Under the pieces are notes generated by a model. The model had not been told where the DNA came from and did not search any database. It saw only the letters and a program-made list of their open reading frames with translations. Of a stretch of DNA of 64,000 bases, positions 16,568 to 24,136 are shown piece by piece. Origin of the DNA: Trichothermofontia sp964536415 (GTDB taxonomy: Bacteria; Cyanobacteriota; Cyanobacteriia; B231); NCBI GenBank assembly GCA_964536415.1, contig CAZHXN010000003.1, positions 1 through 64,000 on the forward strand, written 5' to 3'. Both the position numbers and the translations under genes were made by a program. Positions within the stretch are counted from its first letter, which is position 1. Every line of letters begins with the position of its first letter.

Positions 16568-17377
16568 TCCATCCGAGTCGGCAAATACCCGAAAGTCCTC
16601 GTCCTGTTGACTGAGTTTGGCCCAGGCGACCCCATGTTGCCTGAGCATCTCCACCAGGCGAGCGCAGGCAGGCCGTTCCGTAGCATAGTGGCCAGCATCG
16701 ACAAGAATAAGGCCCCGATCGCGACTCTCCTGGAACTGGTGAAATTTACAATCCGCCGTCAGGTATACCTGTGCCCCCGTTGCCGCCACCGCTGGGATGA
16801 AGTTGGCCCCAGAGCCACCCAGCACAGCCACGCGATCAATCCGTTGATGGCGATCGACCAGCGGTGAAACCAGAAGATGCGGCGGATTGAGGCGGACTTG
16901 CATCAGGTGCAATAAATCCTGTAGCGATCGCCCTGGGCGCAAGCAACCGACACGACCGTACCCATTATCCGCCTGGGTTGCGACGATCGGCGCTGCATCT
17001 TGCAGGTCCAACACCTCAGCCAGAACGGCAGCTGTCCCATTGGCCACCTGATCGAAATTGGTATGGGCACTATAAACCCCAATCTGGTGGGTTAAGGCGA
17101 GGGCGATCAGATCACTGATCGCGTCACCCCTTTGTAGGCGTTTGAGGGGACTGAAAATTAAGGGATGGTGGGCAAAAATCAAATTGACGGGGTTCCCCGC
17201 CTGTTTTAGGGCGATCGCCTCGTGCATCACACTCAAAGTCGGGGTGAGGCAGACTAGGACGCCTGGTGCTTGCGCCAGAATGCCCGGTTCAATTTGCCAA
17301 CCGGAGTTATCCCAGTTTTCTTGCCAGGTGGGTGGTGCCCAGGTTTCAAACCAATGGATGAAGTCAAGAATGGTCAT
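16553..17377 (-). CDS. Nif3-like dinuclear metal centre hexameric protein
   Basis: A Nif3/YqfO-like family protein; members form hexameric toroids with two metals per subunit and an uncertain hydrolase role (GTP cyclohydrolase I type 2-like fold). Seen here are ENWDNSGWQIEP near 19, FAHHPLIFSPLK (metal His) near 70, SAHTNFDQV near 103 and the late metal segment LVDAGHYATERP near 240. ATG 17377 is preceded by GAGGGGA and gives 274 residues. A longer frame to 17437 lacks conserved sequence. Confidence 0.88.
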   Translation of the reverse strand: MTILDFIHWFETWAPPTWQENWDNSGWQIEPGILAQAPGVLVCLTPTLSVMHEAIALKQAGNPVNLIFAHHPLIFSPLKRLQRGDAISDLIALALTHQIGVYSAHTNFDQVANGTAAVLAEVLDLQDAAPIVATQADNGYGRVGCLRPGRSLQDLLHLMQVRLNPPHLLVSPLVDRHQRIDRVAVLGGSGANFIPAVAATGAQVYLTADCKFHQFQESRDRGLILVDAGHYATERPACARLVEMLRQHGVAWAKLSQQDEDFRVFADSDGLGTR

Positions 17378-17502
17378 CGGGTTTCCCCTCACGGGATCAG
17401 GTGTCAGCATTAAAAAGTTGAGCCTCAGGAGACGCACTGTGCTAGCTTAACGGAAGATTCCTCAACAGCGCTTGCTTCCCTTCAAGTTACCCGCCCCAGC
17501 CT

Positions 17503-18027
17503 ATGAATACCCCCAATTCCCCTAATCGCCTCGATGCTAATACCCTGAGTACCTTTGTACAAACTGTTGAAAACCTTGGCCTTGCCCAAATCCAGCGCCA
17601 TGTTTTTATTTGTGCAGATCCAACCATACCCAAGTGTTGCGATCGCGAAGCGAGTCTGGAATCCTGGGAATACCTGAAGCGACGGCTCCATGAACTCCAG
17701 TTAGACGTGGTCCCAGAACCGGGGAATCCGCTGCTGCCCCCCGATGTCCAGTTTCCACCAGGCCAGGGCCGGAGCCTTGAAACCAGCGTGACCGATCGCT
17801 ATGTGTTTCGTACCAAAGCCAACTGTCTACGGGTCTGCCAACAAGGCCCCATTTTGCTGGTCTACCCCGACGGGACCTGGTATCGCAACGCGACCCCAGC
17901 GGTGATTGAACGCATTATTCAGGAACATCTCTTGGGCGATCGCATTGTGGAAGAGTATGCTTTTTGTGCCCAACCCTTACTGGCTTCTGGGGTTGTGCGC
18001 GGTTGCCCGATCGTTGCCGATAGTTAA
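17503..18027 (+). CDS. (2Fe-2S) ferredoxin-domain protein, thioredoxin-like fold
   Basis: A 174-residue protein. An N-terminal helical part is followed by HVFICADPTIPKCCDREAS and, later, TKANCLRVCQQGPILLVYPD with WYRNATPAVIERIIQEH. This is the spacing of thioredoxin-like 2Fe-2S ferredoxins related to NuoE, where Cys pairs bind the cluster. Such proteins are common in cyanobacteria with unknown partners. Candidate ligands are the Cys in CADPTIPKCC and CLRVC. The gene stands alone, divergent from the Nif3-like gene. Confidence 0.85.
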   Translation: MNTPNSPNRLDANTLSTFVQTVENLGLAQIQRHVFICADPTIPKCCDREASLESWEYLKRRLHELQLDVVPEPGNPLLPPDVQFPPGQGRSLETSVTDRYVFRTKANCLRVCQQGPILLVYPDGTWYRNATPAVIERIIQEHLLGDRIVEEYAFCAQPLLASGVVRGCPIVADS

Positions 18028-18157
18028 AATCGGGGCAGTTAAGCTGAACTTTAGTTGATGATGCCGCACAACAGCGTAGATCACACCTAATTCTCAACCT
18101 GGCCAACATCGAACTAAGCCTTGATTAGCGTTGGCGAGAAGGGGAAGATGAGTGCTC

Positions 18158-18670
18158 TTAATAAACCCAGGGAATTAATTTCTTGACCTGCTGTTGATAG
18201 GTTGAATAATCAGCATACTTGTTGGCTAACCAAGCCTCCTCCCGCGTAGCCTTGGCATTGAAAAACAGGAACAGCCCGATCGTGGCCAGACCATGCACGC
18301 CACTCATCTGAAACAGCGACCACGCCAAAGCCACAAAGATCAAACTACTGTAAAGCGGATGCCGGACGATATCATATACCCCCGATCGCACCAGCATTCC
18401 ATCTTCCTTGGGATAGGGTAACGGCGTCAGATTGTCCCCCAAGGCCAATGTACCGCCCACCATCAAGCCAGCAGCAATGCCCGCACATAAGGCCGCTGCC
18501 CCCCAACTGAGATAAAGCCAGGGGGGGCTGAGCACCACGGTGCCCAGGCGCAGCGGGGGTAAGACAAAAAATCCCAGCAGGAGCAGCATCTGGGCAATTA
18601 CCCAATACTCGCCCCGTTCGTTGCGATGCCAGTTATCGCGGGAGAAGCCCATATCCGAAAGTCGTCTCAT
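18158..18670 (-). CDS. Isoprenylcysteine carboxyl methyltransferase-like membrane protein
   Basis: A 170-residue membrane protein with about four helices. The C-terminal half has the ICMT/phospholipid methyltransferase-type signature: a loop LVRSGVYDIVRHPLYSSL near 98-115, which holds the SAM-contact RHP-Y motif, and NAKATREEAWLANKY near 138, with the conserved Glu. In bacteria this fold methylates small molecules or lipids, and the substrate is rarely known. It is the last of three same-strand genes (carrier, toroid protein, methyltransferase). A 14-bp tandem duplication lies upstream at 18723-18750. Confidence 0.82.
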   Translation of the reverse strand: MRRLSDMGFSRDNWHRNERGEYWVIAQMLLLLGFFVLPPLRLGTVVLSPPWLYLSWGAAALCAGIAAGLMVGGTLALGDNLTPLPYPKEDGMLVRSGVYDIVRHPLYSSLIFVALAWSLFQMSGVHGLATIGLFLFFNAKATREEAWLANKYADYSTYQQQVKKLIPWVY

Positions 18671-18722
18671 AGCCGTTTGCTGCTACCTGCGGTGATAGGA
18701 TTAAATTACTAAGTGATTATTT

Positions 18723-18750
18723 AATTATATTACACGAATTATATTACACG
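18723..18750. repeat. 14-bp tandem duplication
   Basis: AATTATATTACACG occurs twice head to tail in the AT-rich gap between the methyltransferase-like gene and the toroid protein gene. It may touch the promoter of the methyltransferase-like gene, but no promoter boxes can be assigned with confidence. Confidence 0.8.
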
Positions 18751-18771
18751 CTCTCGTCCAAGCCCCCATCT

Positions 18772-19617
18772 CTAGGCTTGTCCAGCATCCTTTCTAGTCT
18801 CCAACACGGTGAGAAGCTTCACGGCTCGATAGGTTTTCTCGATATCGGGCAACCCCGTGGGCATCCGGGCAAAGCCCCCCTTACCCATTTGGCAAAGTTT
18901 GACAAAGTGGATCACCGCGTCTGGATACTGGATCGGGACACGCAGTAATTGACAGGCAAAGACACCCGCATACACAACCTCTAAGGTGGTAAACAGGCCA
19001 TTGGTGGTATTGGTAAACCCGGTTTCCTTTTCCTGGAGGCGCATGAGGAACTGACGGGTTTCGGGCAACTGCTGGAGATCATAGCCGAGAAGATGCAGTA
19101 CCCGTAAACTTAGGTAGGTTTCGACCAGGTTGGGATACCAGCCAAAACTGCCGTTCTGGTACAGACTAAAAAAGTAGGACTGGATCTGTTCGCGTTCTGG
19201 AATGCTGCCTACCAGAGTTTTCGCCTGCACCCGGCGCAGGAGCCACCGTAAATTTTCCCCGGCATCTTCCGGATTGGGGCGGTCGGGTAACAGAATCGTT
19301 AAACCTGCGAGGCTGGCTTGCAGGGCATCATCGATCGCAAGTTCACCCATCTGGTGCAGCGTCCACAAGGGAAAAAATGCGTAGTTAAAGACCTGTGCCT
19401 TGTTAAGGGCAGCTTTCAGGTATTGGACGACGCGATCGCGGTTAGGAATTGGCTCACCCACTACCTGGAAGGACAGGACAGAAAAAAATGTATCGTGGGG
19501 GTTTGATTCTTCCAGAAATTCCATATTATAAGCACAAAAACCCCCATCTTTTGATTGCTTGCTGCGCAGATAGTGGATAGCCTTTGTGAGCAGACTATTA
19601 GTAGACAAAGTGTTCAT
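18772..19617 (-). CDS. Alpha-alpha toroid protein (prenyltransferase/terpene-cyclase-like repeats)
   Basis: A 281-residue all-helical protein. It opens with AIHYLRSKQSKDGGFCAYN, a repeat typical of protein prenyltransferase beta subunits and squalene/oxidosqualene cyclases, and ends with GKGGFARMPTGLPDIEKTYRAV, a second such repeat. Weaker repeats lie between (YQNGSFGWYPN, LQEKETGFTN). I see no DxDD/DCTAE cyclase motif and no Asp-x-Cys zinc triad of farnesyltransferase, so catalysis is not supported. It is 21 bp downstream of the MFS gene and probably co-transcribed. The function is unknown. Confidence 0.72.
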   Translation of the reverse strand: MNTLSTNSLLTKAIHYLRSKQSKDGGFCAYNMEFLEESNPHDTFFSVLSFQVVGEPIPNRDRVVQYLKAALNKAQVFNYAFFPLWTLHQMGELAIDDALQASLAGLTILLPDRPNPEDAGENLRWLLRRVQAKTLVGSIPEREQIQSYFFSLYQNGSFGWYPNLVETYLSLRVLHLLGYDLQQLPETRQFLMRLQEKETGFTNTTNGLFTTLEVVYAGVFACQLLRVPIQYPDAVIHFVKLCQMGKGGFARMPTGLPDIEKTYRAVKLLTVLETRKDAGQA

Positions 19618-19638
19618 GTTAAGTCATCATAATTTATT

Positions 19639-20802
19639 CTAATTCATACTGAATCGTTGCATGAGCCACCATAAAACGATAGCTGCGACTAACTGAATTG
19701 ATAGGGAAAAAATCACCAGTGCAGTTAGAGAGAAGTCATATAAAATCCCCATCAAAGCACTACCGAGAAACCAGGCTAATCCATAGCCCGTATTAAAAAT
19801 CCCATAGGCTGATCCGCGCCGTTCCGGTGTGACCATTCCTGCAACGACTGCCTTCAAAATTGATTCCTGTGCCCCCATCCCGATACCCCATAGCACCATC
19901 CCCCATAGAGCAAAACTGGCCCCACCCAGGAAAATTAAGGGAGCAAACCCCACGGAACAGCCAATAGCGATGATCAACGTTGCTATCCCCCAACGATCGA
20001 AGCCATAGCCAAAGAGCAGGGCCGCGATCGCATCAACGCCCATTGCCAAAGCATAGAGCAAGGGTATCTGGATCGGAGTTTCCAGTCCCGACTGTTGCAA
20101 GTGGAAGGCAATGAGGGGAAAGTCAACATAGCCCGCTGCCAAGAGGGCAACGGCCCCCAGGTACACCCAAAATTGCCGGGGTAGGCCCTCGGTATGGAGA
20201 TCCTGATGGGGCGGTTCAAACTCACGGGGGTTCGGATGCCACCGTTGCAGCAACAGCAGGACAACGAGTCCTAAAACTGCCGGAATGACCAACACAGCAA
20301 ATCCGGCTGGATAGTGCCCGCGCCAGAGCAGGACGATCGTCACCAGCAACGGTCCCAAGACAGCCCCGATCTGATCCATTGCCTCATGGAGGCCGAAACC
20401 AAACCCCTTGCCTACTCGGATCGCCGCATGGGACAACAAAACATCTCGTGCGGGGGTCCGAATGGCTTTACCCGTTCGTTCGGCAATCATCAGCCCTGCC
20501 AACACTTCCCAACGACCGGCCAGGGCCATCAGGGGGACTACGGCGGTGTTAATGGCATAGCCCAGGGTGGTGATGCCCCAGTATTGACGGGTGCGATCGC
20601 TCCAGTAGCCCGTGAGCAGGCGCAGGCTATAGCCAATGAGTTCACCTAAACCCGCCACCAGACCGACTACCGCCCCCGTCGCCCCCAACACACCGAGATA
20701 GGCCCCGGTAATACTGCGCGCTCCCTCGTAGGTTGCGTCGGCACATAAACTTACGACCCCTAGTAGGATGACAAACTGGAGCGCCGTGTTTTTCGGTGAC
20801 AT
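19639..20802 (-). CDS. Major facilitator superfamily transporter
   Basis: A 387-residue carrier with about 12 membrane helices. The MFS loop 2-3 pattern appears as GYSLRLLTGYWSDRTRQYWG near 58-77, and AERTGKAIRTPARDVLLSHA follows helix 4. The last helices (AVVAGMVTPERRGSAYGIFN) repeat the theme. I start at ATG 20802 (MSPKNTALQF); a TTG at 20841 would only add a poor leader. The substrate is unknown; the IRTPARD segment is typical of a group of uncharacterised permeases. Confidence 0.85.
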   Translation of the reverse strand: MSPKNTALQFVILLGVVSLCADATYEGARSITGAYLGVLGATGAVVGLVAGLGELIGYSLRLLTGYWSDRTRQYWGITTLGYAINTAVVPLMALAGRWEVLAGLMIAERTGKAIRTPARDVLLSHAAIRVGKGFGFGLHEAMDQIGAVLGPLLVTIVLLWRGHYPAGFAVLVIPAVLGLVVLLLLQRWHPNPREFEPPHQDLHTEGLPRQFWVYLGAVALLAAGYVDFPLIAFHLQQSGLETPIQIPLLYALAMGVDAIAALLFGYGFDRWGIATLIIAIGCSVGFAPLIFLGGASFALWGMVLWGIGMGAQESILKAVVAGMVTPERRGSAYGIFNTGYGLAWFLGSALMGILYDFSLTALVIFSLSIQLVAAIVLWWLMQRFSMN

Positions 20803-21133
20803 GATTGGGAATCGCTCAATGATTAAATGATTAATGGCCAATAACTAATGGGTACCGCGAACGATACTAATTCTGCGCTGGTAACCGGCCTAATCTCCTC
20901 AGTTGGGGCAGTTCAACAGTTCCCATACTAATTTTGGGGTGCCCATAACGAATTCCTATCTATGCATCTTTAGGCAATTCCCCTCATTATCCAGCATTGT
21001 CCCGTATTGCAGACTCAGAACAATTATCAAGCTATCCGCTATTCTGATAACAAGATCGGAAGTTGTGTGCCTACACCGAAATCAGCGGTCTGTACACGCG
21101 GATTTGCTTCCTACCCGCCCCAGTCAAGCTCAA
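20803..21133. other. Intergenic region, nothing recognised
   Basis: About 330 bases between the MFS gene start and the M48 peptidase stop. No frame with credible composition, no tRNA-like fold and no strong hairpin was seen. It is expected to hold the promoter of the MFS-toroid pair and the end of the peptidase transcript. Confidence 0.4.
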
Positions 21134-22009
21134 TTACCAATTCCGCCACCCACGCTTAGGGGTCGGGTTCCCAGGGTATTGTGCGCGCTCTCTCTGGATC
21201 AGACGGTGATAGGCCGGACTATTCGCCCAACGATCGATCTCCCGTGCCCGGAGAACCGGGACTGGATGGGTCAATGAGGTTGTGTGGGCCTGCCGCAGGG
21301 CCTCCCCGATCGGGGTTTGGGCCGCCGCATCATAGGCCCGTGCTTGAGCGAGGAAAGCCTCTACATTCAGTTGGTTGGCCAGACTGGGGGACCCGCCGGT
21401 CAGTTTCATCAGCAGGGAAATAATTACCTTGGGATCACGGGCCACGAGCAGAGCAGCCCGATCGCAGGTCAATTCTGCACAGCGTAGCCATTCCATAATC
21501 TGGGTTTGCAGGTTTTGGGCGATCGCCCCCCCCAGGCTGGGCAATTGTCCGGCGGCCAGGATCATCAGGTTAGCCAGCGTTAGGTAAACACCGTGATCAC
21601 ACTTGAGGTGACCCAGTTCATGGGCCATCACTGCCTGGATCTCATCGGGATTCAGCAATTCCAGCAGAGAAGTGTGGATGACCATGAAAGGTTGCTTCCC
21701 CCGCATAGCGAAGGTATAAGCATTCGGTACCGGGTTTTGGCGGACGTAAAGCTGAGGTGGGTCCAGTTCCAAAATGCGACAGGCTTCCAGTAACAAACGG
21801 TGCAAGTCGGGCAATTGCTGTTCGCCCACCAAGATCCCCGACGCGATGTTATCCAGATAGAGGAACTGCTCCGCCATCGGCCCCAAAAAGCTACGAATGA
21901 CCAAATCCAGCCCTGGCAACTGCTTAAGCGCGTTGGTTGCTTCTAGATCCAGGGGATGGCGAAATTGGTTCGCAGTCAGACCAATCAACGGGGATTTGAC
22001 AGAAGACAT
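21134..22009 (-). CDS. M48-family zinc metallopeptidase
   Basis: A 291-residue peptidase. The zinc motif is VMAHELGHLKCDHG (HExxH) near 128, and the downstream Glu ligand is in LRCAELTCDRAALL near 176. The segment NAYTFAMRGKQPFMVIHTSLLELL is typical of M48 peptidases. One or two weakly hydrophobic stretches (YLTLANLMILAAGQL) may touch the membrane, but it lacks the many helices of Ste24 or HtpX. Start chosen at ATG 22009 (MSSVKSPLIGL); a frame to 22045 has no conserved residues. Substrates are unknown. Confidence 0.88.
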   Translation of the reverse strand: MSSVKSPLIGLTANQFRHPLDLEATNALKQLPGLDLVIRSFLGPMAEQFLYLDNIASGILVGEQQLPDLHRLLLEACRILELDPPQLYVRQNPVPNAYTFAMRGKQPFMVIHTSLLELLNPDEIQAVMAHELGHLKCDHGVYLTLANLMILAAGQLPSLGGAIAQNLQTQIMEWLRCAELTCDRAALLVARDPKVIISLLMKLTGGSPSLANQLNVEAFLAQARAYDAAAQTPIGEALRQAHTTSLTHPVPVLRAREIDRWANSPAYHRLIQRERAQYPGNPTPKRGWRNW

Positions 22010-22313
22010 AGGCAAGTGGGAAACGAGACGCCAATGGAAACCCATTTATATGTACTGTACTCCATTCCCCAGGGATCCGTCCTACCCGACGGTTGTGACT
22101 GGGGGCAAGGATGAGAGCGGGTTAAGATTGCGTTATATGTCCATCTATGTCGGATTATTGCTTTTTAGTAATCTTTATCAGACCTTTATTTTCCCTAATT
22201 AGCGTAGAAATAGTAGATTCACTCGCACACTAATACCCCTCTGAACCGATACCCCGCTGATGTGATCTTGTCTGTGCTGAATTGCTTTTTTCAAAACCGA
22301 GGTAAAAGACGTT
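22010..22313. other. Intergenic region, nothing recognised
   Basis: About 300 bases between the divergent M48 peptidase and zinc-ribbon genes. The part around 22130-22210 is AT-rich (TTATTGCTTTTTAGTAATC) and may hold promoter elements. No gene or clear structured RNA was found. Confidence 0.4.
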
Positions 22314-22568
22314 ATGACCTGCTGCCCTTGCTGTTCGAGCTTGATGCTCCGCCGTGTCCGACAGGGGAAAGTGTACTGGTTCTGTCGAACCTGCTGGCAG
22401 GAAATGCCTGTACTGACGGTTGAGGGCCAACGCTCTAACCCAACCGCACCTGCTCCCACACCCAATGCTCTTACCCTCAATTCAGTCAAAGATGGTGATC
22501 TGCAACACTTCTTCAATCGAATTGAGAAAAGTACCCTAACTCGGAAACAATTAGCCCTTGCTCTATAA
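22314..22568 (+). CDS. Small zinc-ribbon protein, 84 aa
   Basis: The N-terminal 30 residues contain CPCCSSLMLRRV and WFCRTCWQEMP, two Cys pairs (CxxC-like, plus an extra Cys) spaced as in a zinc ribbon. I recognise the same N-terminal pattern from small cyanobacterial proteins of unknown role. The middle is Pro/Thr-rich, and the C-terminus is a helix with basic residues (FFNRIEKSTLTRKQL). Nothing around it indicates a pathway. A nucleic-acid or protein contact role is only a guess. Confidence 0.6.
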   Translation: MTCCPCCSSLMLRRVRQGKVYWFCRTCWQEMPVLTVEGQRSNPTAPAPTPNALTLNSVKDGDLQHFFNRIEKSTLTRKQLALAL

Positions 22569-22806
22569 ACATGACACGTGCTGATCGCTGCCTTAACCCA
22601 GATAGGCAAGCTGACGCTAAACGGGGATGGGGGGTTCCTCCATCCCACAATTTTGCAATTGTTCGGGTGAGAGGCGTTTGCCTGCCAAGCTGAGCCATGT
22701 GGTCAAAAGCCGATAGGATGTTGATGCTGCCTACTGATGAGTAGGGTTACCAGTGAGTAGGGTTACTAGCGGCGGAGACAGGATTCGCGATCAGCTTGAT
22801 GGCTCC

Positions 22807-23520
22807 TTATCCACCGTGTAGGTGGCTGAGGGCAACCTGTGCCTCTCGGCGCAAACCGGCAGCAATGCGGAACAATTCTTGCCCCGTGTGTAGGTGCTGA
22901 TCGTTGTAGTTAAAAGGAAAGGCTTCTAGTTCATCGAGACCATCGCCAAGACGATCGAGGCAGTAGTAGAGATGAACAGCAATACCCGCCGCATGTTTTG
23001 GGTTAGGGCACGATCGAAATCGGTGTTGAGCGGCCTGCCAATCCGACCGACACGATTCCAGGTAATCTTGAAACGCCAGCATCAGCTCATCATCAAAGGG
23101 ATCAGCCGCTAAGTCATTAATCTGGGCCTCCAGGGAGGCCAAAATTCGGTAGATCAGGCGATCAACGGGGGTATAGACCTGCTGAAGCCAGTCCTGTAAC
23201 TGCTGATCGCTGGCCTGATTGTGCTGTCGTTGTTGTTGATGCTGTTGTTGGGCGGCAGCAGTGCGCTGGGGTTGTGCTGCCCAGTTCTCTTCAAGGGGGT
23301 GCCCCGGTGTCCGCAAGCGCCGATCGTAGACCGATCGCTGGCGGGGGTTGCTCAACACTTCGTAGGCAGCGTTCACTTGGGTGAGGCGATCGGGGTCTGC
23401 GGTTTCCCGGTTGTTATCGGGATGAATGCGTCGCACTAACTGGCGATAGGCGTGTTTAATTTCGGCTTGGGTGGCGGTGGGGGCGATCGCCAGGGTGTCG
23501 TAATGGGTTGGGAAGGCCAT
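22807..23520 (-). CDS. J-domain protein
   Basis: A 237-residue co-chaperone-like protein. The N-terminal J domain (about 5-68) has the Hsp70-activating motif RRIHPDNN near 30 and the helix IV region NPRQRSVYDRRL. A Gln-rich linker (about 85-110) leads to a helical C-terminal domain with several Trp, Cys and Tyr residues (DYLESCRSDWQAAQHRF, HLYYCLDRLGDGLDELE). There are no DnaJ zinc-finger repeats, so it is a type III J-protein with a private partner. It follows the Rrf2 gene on the same strand with 24 bp between. Confidence 0.85.
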   Translation of the reverse strand: MAFPTHYDTLAIAPTATQAEIKHAYRQLVRRIHPDNNRETADPDRLTQVNAAYEVLSNPRQRSVYDRRLRTPGHPLEENWAAQPQRTAAAQQQHQQQRQHNQASDQQLQDWLQQVYTPVDRLIYRILASLEAQINDLAADPFDDELMLAFQDYLESCRSDWQAAQHRFRSCPNPKHAAGIAVHLYYCLDRLGDGLDELEAFPFNYNDQHLHTGQELFRIAAGLRREAQVALSHLHGG

Positions 23521-23544
23521 AGCAAGACCACGAAAGCAAGGTGA

Positions 23545-23997
23545 CTAGATGTAATACATGAGATTACGTTGGCGTCTGGTATCCCGTTGGGTGGCTAAAT
23601 CTTGCAAGGTATAGCGCTGGAAGACAGAATCCACTGCCAATTGGGCCTCTTGCCAAACCTCATGAATAATTGTACCCTCAACCGTCTGGCTCGCCTGCTT
23701 GGCATCGGCTGCCTGGGAATCCAGCCCCTCAATACAATTGATCACCTCTAACAAACTAATCTGCCAGGGATCACGGGCTAGGGTGTAGCCCCCCTTTGCG
23801 CCCCGCTGCGATCGCACAAACCCGCCCCGGCGCAGGGTTGCCAGTAGTTGCTCCAGATAGCGATCGGGGATGTGCTGCTGAGCAGCAATCTGGCGAATTT
23901 GCAGGGGTTCCCCACTCTGATAGGTCCCCACTAACTCCAGCAGCGCCAGGAGCGCGTATTCACTTTTACAAGAAAGTTCCACGGCCTGTTCTATCAA
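23545..23997 (-). CDS. Rrf2-family transcriptional regulator
   Basis: A 150-residue winged-helix regulator: KSEYALLALLELVGTY, the recognition region PDRYLEQLLATLRRGGFVRS and the wing RGAKGGYTLARDPWQIS. The three clustered Cys that bind Fe-S in IscR are absent; only Cys in VINCIEG and an N-terminal SCKSEY are present. It resembles cyanobacterial Slr0846-like regulators. The TTG at 23997 has AGGGG five bases upstream; a GTG at 23982 is the alternative and fits the usual protein start better. Target genes cannot be told from the sequence. Confidence 0.85.
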   Translation of the reverse strand: MIEQAVELSCKSEYALLALLELVGTYQSGEPLQIRQIAAQQHIPDRYLEQLLATLRRGGFVRSQRGAKGGYTLARDPWQISLLEVINCIEGLDSQAADAKQASQTVEGTIIHEVWQEAQLAVDSVFQRYTLQDLATQRDTRRQRNLMYYI

Positions 23998-24060
23998 TGT
24001 GCCCCTATCAGTATATCCCGGTTCTCCACTGGGGTATGCAGGTTTAAGATTTATGCCATG

Positions 24061-24090
24061 AAAAAACCTCCCTCAGGGGTAAGGGAGGTT
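24061..24090 (-). terminator. Rho-independent terminator of the porin gene
   Basis: On the minus strand AACCTCCC pairs perfectly with GGGAGGTT around a 10-base loop and is followed by a run of six T. It lies 47 bases after the porin stop codon, in the right direction. Confidence 0.9.
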
Positions 24091-24136
24091 GCAAATTTAA
24101 CTCAGAACTAGACGATGGCTAGCTCCGGTTAGGGGT

